DNA of 13,612 bases from Armatimonadota bacterium (lineage in GTDB: Bacteria; Armatimonadota; Hebobacteria; CAIYQO01). This document shows positions 1-8,200 of the stretch, piece after piece (the first letter of the stretch is position 1; each line of letters opens with the position of its first letter). The notes below the pieces were generated by a model, which ran no database searches, was not told the DNA's origin, and saw only the letters and a program-made list of their open reading frames with translations. The stretch lies in assembly GCA_022708765.1 (NCBI GenBank), contig JAKIYB010000017.1, positions 1-13,612 on the forward strand, in the 5' to 3' direction. A program made the position numbers and the translations under genes.

Positions 1-82
1 TATAGGTACCGCCCGCGTCTATTCCCAGTCCCAGTTCCATGCCAGATCTCCCTCATGGCCAACAAGGAAATGCTACCGCGAC

Positions 83-121
83 GCCCCCACCACCCATCCT
101 TGATGCGCAGGTGGTGGGGGC
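83..121 (-). terminator. GC-rich hairpin after the corrinoid protein gene, probable terminator
   Basis: Bases 83-94 and 110-121 are perfect inverted repeats of 12 bp (GCCCCCACCACC and its complement) around a 15-nt loop. On the minus strand the stem starts 18 nt after the TAA stop of the corrinoid protein gene (139-141), where a terminator is expected. There is no immediate U-run. The exit side (82 down to 61) is only mildly T-rich, so an intrinsic terminator is not certain, and the hairpin could instead protect the 3' end of the transcript. Confidence 0.55.
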
Positions 122-138
122 AGGAGGAGACAGAACCG

Positions 139-780
139 TTATGCGACTGTTCGTACCAGGATCTTGGCCAGGTCAACAGCACTCGCGGCATCGGCGGCAT
201 ACCCATCGGCACCGATCTCATCGGAGAATTTCTGTGTGACCGGAGCACCGCCAATCATCACTTTGATAGCTTCGCGCTGTCCAGTCGCGATGAGCGCATC
301 AACGACTTGTTTCATGCCGGGCATGGTGGTGGTCAACAGGGCGGAGAGCGCGATGATATCGGCGTTGTGTTCCTTTGCCGTCTCAACGAATTTCTCCGGA
401 GCGACATCAACGCCAATATCAACCACTTCGAACCCGTTACCTTGCAGCATCATCGTAACCAGATTCTTGCCAATGTCATGCAGGTCACCTTTGACTGTGC
501 CGATGACTACAGTTCCGATTGGCTTTACACCGCTGGCGGCAAGGAGAGGATTCAGTAATGCCACTGCTTCTTTCATGGCGCGTGCCGCAATCAATACTTC
601 AGGCACATAAAACTCATTCTTCTTGAAACGATCTCCCACCACCGACATCCCGGCAATCAGGCCTTCGCTGATAATAACCTGTGGGTCAATCCCCTCGCTT
701 ACCGCTTGTTGGGTCAGCGCAACCGCCTCGGCTTTCTTTCCGCGGATGATGCACTCGGCCAAATGCTGAAAATCTATCAT
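139..780 (-). CDS. Corrinoid (B12-binding) protein of a methyltransferase system, MtaC/MtbC type
   Basis: A 213-residue cytoplasmic corrinoid carrier, the usual length for the small MtaC/MtbC/MtmC family. It would take a methyl group from a substrate-specific methyltransferase and hand it to a second one. Residues 1-85 form the helical cap domain (DRFKKNEFYVPEVLIAAR type). Residues about 88-213 form the Rossmann-like B12 domain with DLHDIG at 99-104. His101 is the expected lower axial cobalt ligand, Ser146 and Thr150 lie in the SALLTTT stretch, and GGAPVT is at 177-182. The frame runs on upstream to 948, but the family start is the ATG at 780, which has GGGAGG 9 nt before it. It lies 242 bp downstream of the URO-D-like gene on the same strand and may have its own promoter. 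The methyl donor cannot be read from sequence. Confidence 0.93.
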   Translation of the reverse strand: MIDFQHLAECIIRGKKAEAVALTQQAVSEGIDPQVIISEGLIAGMSVVGDRFKKNEFYVPEVLIAARAMKEAVALLNPLLAASGVKPIGTVVIGTVKGDLHDIGKNLVTMMLQGNGFEVVDIGVDVAPEKFVETAKEHNADIIALSALLTTTMPGMKQVVDALIATGQREAIKVMIGGAPVTQKFSDEIGADGYAADAASAVDLAKILVRTVA

Positions 781-880
781 CGTGTCATGCCTCCCATGGT
801 TGGGGATATGCGAAGGGAGCATGCCCGGCCAACACGAGTCGGTTGATCCAGAACCGTCCCATCGGACCCCCGTTATGTCC

Positions 881-909
881 ATTATACGAACGCGACTTCT
901 CCGGGTCTG
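881..909 (-). promoter_or_regulatory. Candidate promoter for the corrinoid protein gene
   Basis: On the minus strand, TATAAT (886-881) is a perfect -10 hexamer. With a 17-bp spacer the -35 position (909-904) reads CAGACC, which matches only three of six consensus positions. It lies about 100 bp upstream of the corrinoid protein start, inside the 242-bp gap after the URO-D-like gene. It could allow separate expression of the carrier, but a chance -10 match is possible. Confidence 0.35.
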
Positions 910-1022
910 GCACTCTCGCGTTGTGTTTTCATGCCACGAGTCCGGCACGATGGTGTTCTGGTGCAGGATGGTAGTATGATGCGCTTGCGTCGCCAGGCAA
1001 GGACTGTGGAGATGTCATTGCA

Positions 1023-2072
1023 TCATGCGACGGCACTGCCGTGAAGCACTTCATCACGAAACGCCAAATAATTCTCGAGGGGTACCGATTCATCAACTTC
1101 CCCGGAACTCCCGATAAGCAAGCTGCCCTCCGTCCCCACCTCATTGATCATCCGTCGGGCTTCTTGCCGTATCTCCTGGTGCGTGCCCGCGCGCAGTAAC
1201 TCGGTGACGTCCAGCCCCCCGACTAACAGGAGTTCCGGATAACGCCGACGCAAGGCATAGATATCCATGCCTGCCGCCTGCTCAATCGGATGCAGCCCAT
1301 CAATGCCTGCGGCGAGCAGATCGGGCAAAACTTCCATCAGATATCCATCCGAGTGCAGAATCACCCGAAGACCCTGATCATGGCATTCCGCGCAAATTTC
1401 CGCCAGGTCTTCAAAGAAGCCGACCTCCATCAACAGCGACCGGCTAAAAACCAGCCGGTCCCTGGACGCAATATCCGCGAACACGAGCGCGAGAGGACAA
1501 TCGTGCGCACGCGCCCGCAGGGCGATATGGCGGGTGCGCTCGCGACGTAAGGCCCGCAACCACCGTTTCATCAGCTCCGGGTAATCCGCCAACAGGTAGG
1601 AAAAGGTCTCAAACCCGCAAACATCATAGCAGGCGTGGTTCACCGCGGTAGACGGGGTGCAGTTTAGTAGAACAGCACCATCTTTCGATGACGACAGGCT
1701 CTCCTCTGCGCGGACATCCGGCATGCGCAATGCTTCACATCGTTCTGCATCCCGCGCAATCCACTGCGCCCACTCTTCCAGCGTGCTGAAGGCGGGCCGC
1801 GTCACCCAGTGCCCCCAACGCGTGGACCGGCACTCGTTGCCGATAGCATCAGTCCAGACTCGACCTGGCGTATCCGGCTCGACCAGACGATAAGTGGCAT
1901 CGAGCGCGCGGGCGACACCAGTCCGAACGACATCAGTATCCGCCGTCCCATCGAGAGGATGCCCGGCAAAATGCGTAATGACCGTCTCGTTCAGCAGCAC
2001 ATCGAACAACGGCGGGCGCTCTGGCCGGTGACCGGCACAGACCTGGGTAAGTATCGCTCGTGAATTCTCCAT
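1023..2072 (-). CDS. URO-D superfamily protein, probable corrinoid-linked methyltransferase
   Basis: A 349-residue cytoplasmic protein of the uroporphyrinogen decarboxylase/MtaA superfamily (TIM barrel). It is probably not the haem enzyme: it sits beside a corrinoid protein, and the C-terminal signature is that of the uncharacterised environmental subfamily. Visible motifs are HSDG at 240-243, GIDGLHPIE about 20 residues later, GGLDV, and GSSGEVDESVPLENY at 321-335. In MtaA/MtbA-type methyltransferases, zinc is bound by a His-x-Cys pair and a later Cys. Here the first Cys is Asp242, and the later GC position reads GSS, so the classical site is not complete. The ATG at 2072 has AGAGG at 2085-2081, 8 nt upstream. 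It is divergent from the PocR-AraC gene, which probably controls it. Likely role: methyl transfer to or from the neighbouring corrinoid protein; the substrate is unknown. Confidence 0.85.
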   Translation of the reverse strand: MENSRAILTQVCAGHRPERPPLFDVLLNETVITHFAGHPLDGTADTDVVRTGVARALDATYRLVEPDTPGRVWTDAIGNECRSTRWGHWVTRPAFSTLEEWAQWIARDAERCEALRMPDVRAEESLSSSKDGAVLLNCTPSTAVNHACYDVCGFETFSYLLADYPELMKRWLRALRRERTRHIALRARAHDCPLALVFADIASRDRLVFSRSLLMEVGFFEDLAEICAECHDQGLRVILHSDGYLMEVLPDLLAAGIDGLHPIEQAAGMDIYALRRRYPELLLVGGLDVTELLRAGTHQEIRQEARRMINEVGTEGSLLIGSSGEVDESVPLENYLAFRDEVLHGSAVA

Positions 2073-2114
2073 CGCCGAGTCCTCTACGGGAAACCGCTCA
2101 TCACCTCAACGCTA

Positions 2115-2142
2115 TTGACTTAAAAGATGATTTTGGTATCAT
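2115..2142 (+). promoter_or_regulatory. Sigma70-like promoter with overlapping palindromic operator
   Basis: TTGACT (2115-2120) and TATCAT (2137-2142) are each one base off consensus and are 16 bp apart, so transcription should begin near 2149. The inverted repeat ATGAT-N6-ATCAT (2127-2142) covers the spacer end and the -10 box, as an operator would. The site lies in the 168-bp region between the divergent URO-D-like and regulator genes. It argues against any start codon for the regulator upstream of about 2149. Confidence 0.6.
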
Positions 2143-2240
2143 TAAGAAAGTCGCTGATAACATACTCGCGCGCCGGACGGTTGTCAAATCCGCCTGCGTC
2201 ATCAATACTCCGGATCGCTGAAAGGATCATCATCTTCGTT

Positions 2241-3506
2241 ATGGCTGTGCTGATGCGCGAATCACCGATCACATTGATACCAATCGGGATTGCTTTTGAA
2301 GATTTTCGGCTCGCGTTCAGTCTGCTCGCGCGAACCTACGCGAAAACATGGGGTTTGTCTTGCGCTTTCACCGATGTCGAAGGGCGCATAATCGCGGGCA
2401 CCTTCGCCTGCGCACAAGAATGCCAAGGAGAAACAGCCTGCGCGCTGAGCCGCAAGCGCGCCATCGAGCAATCCGCTCTCTGGGGCGAAGCCTTTTTACT
2501 CGAATGTCCGCATGGTTCAGTTGTCTGGGCCGTGCCGGTAATGCTGAACGCGCGCATAATTGGCGGTATAGCCACCGCTGTTTCCGACATCAAAGTACCC
2601 GGCAGTAGCACCGCAATGCTGTCGCCACTCGACATCAAGCGCGCCGCCGCGGACTTGCTCGCGCTGGCAACCGAGTCGAACTTGACCAATGCAGCGTTTC
2701 TCGAAGCGAAACAAGAGATTGCACAGCGGGAGACTGATCGCGCGCGCGCGATGTATGGGCTGCGTGACCTGGAATACCATGCGATCACGGATGTCTATCG
2801 TCAGGAAGAGCCTGCGCTGATTATGGCCATTAAGCATGGCGACCGCGCCTTCGCGCGCGCGATTCTCAATCGAGTTCTGGCCAGTATTTATTTTCTGGGC
2901 AACGAGCGTCCGCAGGTTCTGAAGAGCTTTCTGCTGGAACTGGTGGTCATGATGTCTCGCTCCGCGGTGGAGGCAGGGGGTGATCCGGCCGAACTGCTGG
3001 GTGCCAACTATTCGTCCTTTGCTGAGCTTGCCGGGATCGAGACCGAGGAAGAGCTGTGTGCCTGGCTGGTGTCAACGCTCGAACGTATCATGGATGCCAT
3101 CAAGGCGTGCCAATCATATCCGATTAGCGTCTTGCTGGATGTCGCCCTCCAGTATATGCAGGAACACGTGAGCGAGAACCTGACACGCGACAGCGTTGCT
3201 GCTGTCGCATGCCTCTCCCCTTCGCATTTCAGCCGCATGGTAAAACAGCGTTTCGGACACTCGTTTACCGAATTATTGACGCAGATGCGGGTAGATACCG
3301 CGTGCCGCATGCTGGCGCAGACTGAAAAGAGCCTGATACAAATCTGTCTGGACAGTGGCTTCAACGACCAGAGTTATTTCACCAAGGTCTTTCAGAAGAT
3401 CACGGGAAGCACTCCTGGCGAATACCGCCGCCAGCACCGTGTAACTGCCACTGGGGAATCGTCAGGTCAGACAGGAGATTCGCACGCGCCAATAACTCTT
3501 CTTTAA
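2241..3506 (+). CDS. PocR sensor domain / AraC-family transcriptional regulator
   Basis: A 421-residue cytoplasmic regulator. Residues about 15-125 form a PocR ligand-sensing domain, with Cys57, Cys61, Cys67 and Cys89 and the AVPVMLNARIIGGI strand pair. PocR domains are predicted to bind small hydrocarbon derivatives such as 1,2-propanediol. Residues about 165-290 form the helical linker usual in PocR-AraC proteins, and about 295-400 the double helix-turn-helix AraC domain, ending GFNDQSYFTKVFQ and GEYRR (393-397). The frame is open from 2127, but that ATG lies inside the predicted promoter spacer. The ATG at 2241 is chosen, with AAGGA at 2222-2226, 14 nt upstream. The spacing is long, so 2253 (also ATG) is possible. 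It is divergent from the URO-D-like gene and is probably its activator in response to the methylated or hydrocarbon substrate. Reliable family call; the ligand is unknown. Confidence 0.9.
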   Translation: MAVLMRESPITLIPIGIAFEDFRLAFSLLARTYAKTWGLSCAFTDVEGRIIAGTFACAQECQGETACALSRKRAIEQSALWGEAFLLECPHGSVVWAVPVMLNARIIGGIATAVSDIKVPGSSTAMLSPLDIKRAAADLLALATESNLTNAAFLEAKQEIAQRETDRARAMYGLRDLEYHAITDVYRQEEPALIMAIKHGDRAFARAILNRVLASIYFLGNERPQVLKSFLLELVVMMSRSAVEAGGDPAELLGANYSSFAELAGIETEEELCAWLVSTLERIMDAIKACQSYPISVLLDVALQYMQEHVSENLTRDSVAAVACLSPSHFSRMVKQRFGHSFTELLTQMRVDTACRMLAQTEKSLIQICLDSGFNDQSYFTKVFQKITGSTPGEYRRQHRVTATGESSGQTGDSHAPITLL

Positions 3507-4055
3507 AACCGGTATGCTCCACCGGGTCACTCATCTACTCAATGACCGTGTCACAGCGCGGAGATGCATCGTCACCGTGCATTTGAAAACGTTGCGGCTT
3601 CCACCAGATAATCAACATCTCGGCGGCGTGCGGGGGGTGGGGGTGGCAGGCGTGATGCCGAGCCTTCGTGGGATAGAGTTGCCGAGGCGGACATTGCTAC
3701 GTATTGCTGGGACGCGGTCATTGACCATATCCACGGATCTATTGTGCGCGAGCAGGCGCTGCTCCCCAAGCGCTCTCAACGACCACTCTGTAGTTCAGCC
3801 GCCAGTATTGGGCGTCGCCGGCGTGAGATTCTCAGGTGAACGGCAGGTGCTCGCGTATGATGGGCAGGGGAGGTGGCACGGTGCCAATGGACTTCGGCCC
3901 TGCCGAGGTAGGGATGCTACGCGAAATTTGCGTACTGAAGCCGGAACCGGGTTCAATACGTGTGAGTGACTTACCGGTACGCCCCGATCATTACAGTGAA
4001 GACCGGGGCGTACCAGAAGCGTGAAGCGGAACGTTGGCGCCGATACGCGCGGCGG
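3507..4055. other. 549-bp region without a convincing gene
   Basis: This lies between the PocR-AraC stop codon and the 3' end of the secreted-protein gene. Short open frames exist but none has a ribosome site, a recognisable domain or a consistent codon pattern. The most protein-like piece is an ATG-less plus frame at 3612-3839, which reads TYCWDAVIDHIHGSIVREQALLPK in its middle part. It could be the worn remnant of a gene. A G-rich run lies at 3632-3650 and a perfect hairpin at 3976-4014. No transposase, tRNA or repeat array is visible. Confidence 0.6.
3976..4014. terminator. Perfect 11-bp hairpin downstream of the secreted-protein gene
   Basis: GGTACGCCCCG (3976-3986) and its exact complement (4004-4014) flank a 17-nt loop. 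The element begins 42 nt beyond the TAA of the minus-strand gene at 4056. It also lies 470 nt beyond the end of the plus-strand regulator, so it sits between convergent genes. Neither exit side has a T-run, so it is a possible factor-dependent terminator, RNA-end stabiliser or small dispersed palindromic repeat rather than a classical intrinsic terminator. Confidence 0.45.
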
Positions 4056-5150
4056 TTATTCGTCGAACATGCCCGCCATTTCTTTCCCACCGAGCATCGC
4101 CATCAGCGAGGTTTTCGTCTGGATGCGCGGCAGGGGTTGGCCTTCCGCCAGCGCGCTACCCGGCCCGTAGCCGGTCATCATCAGCATCGCCACATCGGCT
4201 TCTTTAAATATGCCGGCGGGGATAGTCGCTTTCGTCGCGTCGCCTTTCAGCATCACCGTCTGTACGACCAGGCGGCGCACGTCTGCCATCTGCATGAAGC
4301 CCCAGTCGGCGGACATCATCGCTTCGGTATAGACTTCCGAGGCGCTCCAGAGAATCATGGTGTTTTTGCCCTGCATGCCGTAGGCAACCGCGGAGATGCC
4401 CAGGGCGTTCGGGATGGCATTCCACTGCAGCGGAATGGCGGGCACCATTGGTACTTCCTTATCCATCTTCGGACTGGTCAGATCAATGGGCGCGAGGAAA
4501 TCCACGTTCTTCGGCGCGTCAAGACTGATGTTGCCGGTGTAATTTGTCGTCAGCGCGTAGGTGCCCACCAGTGAGGCATCCTTTGCGATGCGCCCTGGTT
4601 GCCGCTTTGTCGGCCAGTAGCCGGTCGTCCAGTTCGGCTTGTAGAAGTAGGACTGCATGTTCTGCGCCGCGTTGGCCTGCTCGCGCATTGCCGCTTTCTG
4701 CTCATCGGTGAGACCGGTCCATTTAATCACCTTTGGCTGGCCTTCTTTCACCGTCTCCGAGGACCCCCAGTAAATGAGAATGGTGAAGTCTTTGATGGAA
4801 TCCGGGTCGAACTGGCCCTTTTCCGGTCCGGTCTGTCCGGGCTTAGGGCGGTATAGCTCCAGATCCATGCGCTTGCCGACCTTCAAACCCGTCGGCGGTT
4901 CAATGGAAGCGGTGGCATTCTTCGGTGCAATGGTCGGTGACCACAGACGCACGGAGAGCAGGCGCTCCGGCATGCCCGGCAGCGTCGCGCCGCCCAGCAT
5001 GGCCGGATCAACGCCAGGTGGCAGTTCAATAGCCGGCATGCCCGCCATCTTCATCAGTTTTGTCTCGGCGAAGATGCCGAGGTAAGCCTGGTTCTCTACC
5101 GCGTACGACAACGCGCAGAGGAACAGCAGTGAGAGAGTGACGATACGCAT
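4056..5150 (-). CDS. Secreted protein of unknown function, Met/Gly-rich ends
   Basis: A 364-residue protein with a short, clear signal peptide (MRIVTLSLLFLCALSYA, cleavage near 17), so it acts outside the cytoplasm. No catalytic family is recognised. Motifs IYWGSSE, GQPKVIKW, NTMILWSASEV, DVRRLVVQTVML and AMLMMTGYGPG resemble, from memory, an uncharacterised family of exported proteins in proteobacteria with YWGCGE, GQP and MLWTSSE-like blocks. The mature ends are rich in Met and Gly and echo one another (AMLGG near both ends; MAGMP early, MAGMF last). The ATG at 5150 is preceded by GGAGG (5160-5156) at 5 nt, a strong site. The gene is divergent from the glycan operon with a 123-bp shared upstream region, so the two may be regulated together. 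It has no close same-strand partner. The coding call is solid; the function is unknown. Confidence 0.85.
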   Translation of the reverse strand: MRIVTLSLLFLCALSYAVENQAYLGIFAETKLMKMAGMPAIELPPGVDPAMLGGATLPGMPERLLSVRLWSPTIAPKNATASIEPPTGLKVGKRMDLELYRPKPGQTGPEKGQFDPDSIKDFTILIYWGSSETVKEGQPKVIKWTGLTDEQKAAMREQANAAQNMQSYFYKPNWTTGYWPTKRQPGRIAKDASLVGTYALTTNYTGNISLDAPKNVDFLAPIDLTSPKMDKEVPMVPAIPLQWNAIPNALGISAVAYGMQGKNTMILWSASEVYTEAMMSADWGFMQMADVRRLVVQTVMLKGDATKATIPAGIFKEADVAMLMMTGYGPGSALAEGQPLPRIQTKTSLMAMLGGKEMAGMFDE

Positions 5151-5198
5151 GGAAACCTCCCGTATTCACGATGGTTTTTGTCACACAACTTGAAGCAT

Positions 5199-5204
5199 AT
5201 TATA
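5199..5204 (-). promoter_or_regulatory. Candidate -10 box for the secreted-protein gene
   Basis: The minus strand reads a perfect TATAAT at 5204-5199, about 50 bp upstream of the start codon at 5150. No good -35 match exists at 16-18 bp, and the GC hairpin (5212-5240) occupies that position. The same AT-rich patch reads TATTAT on the plus strand, with TTGTCA at 5178-5183 but only a 14-bp spacer, so a promoter for the glycan operon is less clear. Confidence 0.4.
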
Positions 5205-5211
5205 TCGCGTT

Positions 5212-5240
5212 CCTCCCCCCGCGCCTAGCGCCGGGGGAGG
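5212..5240. repeat. 29-nt GC-rich inverted repeat in the divergent promoter region
   Basis: Two 13-nt arms, CCTCCCCCCGCGC (5212-5224) and GCGCCGGGGGAGG (5228-5240), pair at 12 of 13 positions around a 3-nt loop (CTA). As it lies between divergent genes it is not placed to be a terminator. It could be an operator (a dyad overlapping the minus-strand -35 region) or a 5' leader hairpin of the plus-strand operon, 33 nt before its start codon. Neither flank has a T-run. Confidence 0.5.
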
Positions 5241-5273
5241 GAAAAACCGCGCGTACCACGAAATAGCGCATAC

Positions 5274-8200
5274 ATGTCATACCGAGCTGATTACTGTCGC
5301 ATGGTGCTGCTGCTGCTGGCGCTGCTGTTACTCGGCCTGGGTGCGCACGGTCGGCTGCCTGTCCTCGATTTCACCGCTGGCCGCCTGCAGGAAGCGCTAG
5401 GGGCAAAGCAGGGGATGCTCGTGGAGGATGATGCCGCCGATGGCGGGCGCGCGTTTGAGGTGAAGGAAGCACTGCGCCTCGAACGGTATGGCGATTTGAC
5501 CGCTGATGATGCCGGGAAACTGCTGCGCATCACCCTGCGGGCGATGGCGCCCATACAGCCTCCCGCGGATGCCAGCCTGTCCCTTGCCGTCTGGTCAGAT
5601 ACGCTCTGGCGTACCGAGGCGCGTCTTGATGCGCGTGAGTTTTCGCAAACGGGGCAATACGTCACCGTTACGCGAGAATTGATGCTCAGTGAGATCGGCC
5701 GCTCCGGCCTGTGGGTGACCGGTGGATGGCCGGGTCTGCGCATCGAGCGGCTTACCTATACCGTGCTCGATCCACCGCCCGTGCGCCTCATTCGCGTATG
5801 GCCGAAGAAGCTGTTGTATCGCCTGGGTGAAACCGGCGTAGTGGAGATCACGGCGCAGAACACCACGGACACCGCACAACGCGCGCGGCTGACCGTCGCC
5901 GTCGAAAGCGCGCTGGCCAATCGCGTGGTCATCCATGATAAGGATGTCGAGGTTAATACTGGCATCCAGACCATCCCCATTCCGCTGCCTCCGCAGCCGG
6001 AATACGGGCATGCCGTCATTGCGGAGTTACGCCAGGGTGAAACTGTACTGGGGCGTGCCACTGAGTATTTCTTCGCAACGAACCGCCCGCTGCACGTGGG
6101 CCAGTATGGCGGCTATGGCGCGGAAAGCGCCGCGGGCGCGATTATGACGCACCGCCGGCATTACTTCCCGCTGTTGGAGATTATGTTCTGGGCGCCGTGT
6201 GATATGAGCCAGATCGCGCCGCCCGCGGGAAAAGAGCGCTGGTGGTCAGGGCAGACGGGGAAGCTCGGTTCCGTGAAAAAGTACCAGGAGTATACGCGTA
6301 TCGCCCACGAGCATGGCATGTCGGTGGTGGCGTATACGGTGTATAACAATGTCTTTGGCTGGCGAATCTTTGATTTAGGCCGCGCGCATCCCGACTGGCT
6401 GGACTGGTATGGACGGAAGCCGTCCTACAGAGTCGGAGACATGGCCGTCCTGCGCCGAGAGGACGATGCCGAACTGGAAACGCGCGAGGGACCGATTGAA
6501 CCGACCAGTATGTGCGCCTTCATCACCGCCGGCAATCCCCATGCGTTGAAGTGGCATGGCGACCAACTGGCTGCCGGCATCAACTTGTTTGATATTGACG
6601 GCTATCGGTACGATGACTGGTTGAACTATGACCGGACGATGGTAGACCTGCTTGGCCGGAAGGCGCCGTTCAACGGGTGGACCAATCACACGCTGTTCGA
6701 TTATCTGCGGGGCCGCGTCCGCGCGGCTAAGCCGGGGGCGATATTTGGGCACAACATGCGGTGGAACCAGGAAGAAAAGCCCGACCCTATGCGAGGGATA
6801 CCCATTGAGTATACCGAGGCGGTGCGCGACGGCAGCATGGCGCTGCAGGAAGCCTGGTCGAATCGCGCCTTCACGAATCGAGCGCGCTGGGACGACTGGG
6901 CGAAACGCACGTTGCGCGCCGGAACGAACTGTTATCGCTACGGTGGAGAACAATACGTCATCACCGATGTTGCCAGTGATAGTGGCGCCAATGCCGCGGA
7001 GCGGAATTATCTCGTCGCGCTGGAGATGGCTGGCGGTTGCCATCTCGCATACGGTGTGCAGGAAGAGCAAACGCCGTATATGCGCCTCGCCTGTCGCTAC
7101 AGCGATCTCCTCTACGGCGATAACCGTCATTTCCCCAATCCTGATGAGACGCTGCGGGTGATGGACGACGGTCAGCTATGGTGGCGCGATTACGTCCGCT
7201 ACCGGACGGTTGCGCCAGGCAAGCGGGTCTACTACGTGCATCTCTTTAATCCGCCGGTGACGGAAAATATGCGAGAACAACCAGGCAAGGCCGGCGACCG
7301 ATTGGGCGCGGATGAAGACCCTGCCCCGGAGGGCGGTGCGCTAATGCCGACACCGAACGCCGTGCCCTACGCCGCGCTGCGCCCGCCGGTGCGCGACGTA
7401 AAGCTTACCTGGCTGCTGCCTGACGGGTGGACGCCCAATGCCGCGTACCATATCACCGCCGATGGTCGCGGGGAGATTGCCCAGCGCTCGGAGACACAGG
7501 ATCGCCTCTACACCTATCTGGAGCCCACCGGGCTTGAGCGGCAGTGGAGCATTGTCGCTGTTGAGTGCAGCGGTCCCGCGAATGCGCCCGAACCGGAAGA
7601 ACGGCTGGCGCTGCCCCCGGTTCCGCCACTACCCGATATCAACGCTCCCATCGTTGCCCTGCCTGTCCCGGAACCGGTGAAATCGGCGCCCAAGCCCTTC
7701 TTGCTGCGCATGATCGGCGTGAAACGCGAGGGCATGAGCATCGTGGACGATCCCGACGCGATGGGAGGCAAGGCGTTAAAGCTGGGGCCGAAAGGCTTTA
7801 ACGATGTTGACGCCGCTTTCGCTCCCGCACCGCCGGGACCGGGCCGCTACAGGCTGACGCTGCGGGTGAAGACGCCCGTGCCGGCGCCGGGGGGCGTGGC
7901 GGGTTTCCTTTCCAGCTCAAACAATAACACCACGCTCTGGGCGAAGCCCTACCGCGCCGAGTGGGCAATTCCCGCGGCGGCATTTCCCGCGCCCGGAAAG
8001 TGGGGTGAGGTCACGACCGAGGTGGTGATGACCTACCCGCGCTACTGGGGCGTCTTTTACGGGGGTTGGGATGGGCTGCTGCTTGATACCTTCACCCTCA
8101 CACCGGTGGAGGTATTCACAGACAGCCAGCAGCTTGAATGGACGAATGTCCAGAAGTGGCCCGCCGAGCGCCCCACACCGGAGGAGCCGGCACCGGAGAG

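Noticed and set aside
781..948. N-terminal extension of the corrinoid protein frame
   Set aside because: The extension has no family similarity and contains the candidate promoter, while the ATG at 780 has a strong ribosome site and matches the family length.
929..1144. 71-codon minus frame overlapping the 3' end of the URO-D-like gene
   Set aside because: It overlaps a well-supported gene in another frame and shows no ribosome site or domain.
781..2240. Cobalamin riboswitch upstream of the corrinoid or URO-D-like gene
   Set aside because: I could not find the conserved B12-box-like core in either upstream region.
3632..3650. G-run as a G-quadruplex
   Set aside because: Only two long G tracts are present; the others are GG, so a stable three-tier structure is not supported.
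3514..3969. 151-codon plus frame in the gap after the regulator
   Set aside because: It starts 8 nt after the regulator stop with no ribosome site and has an Arg/Gly-rich, non-globular composition.
3836..4024. 62-codon plus frame ending near the hairpin
   Set aside because: It would start at GTG without a ribosome site and runs through the 11-bp hairpin; no family resemblance.
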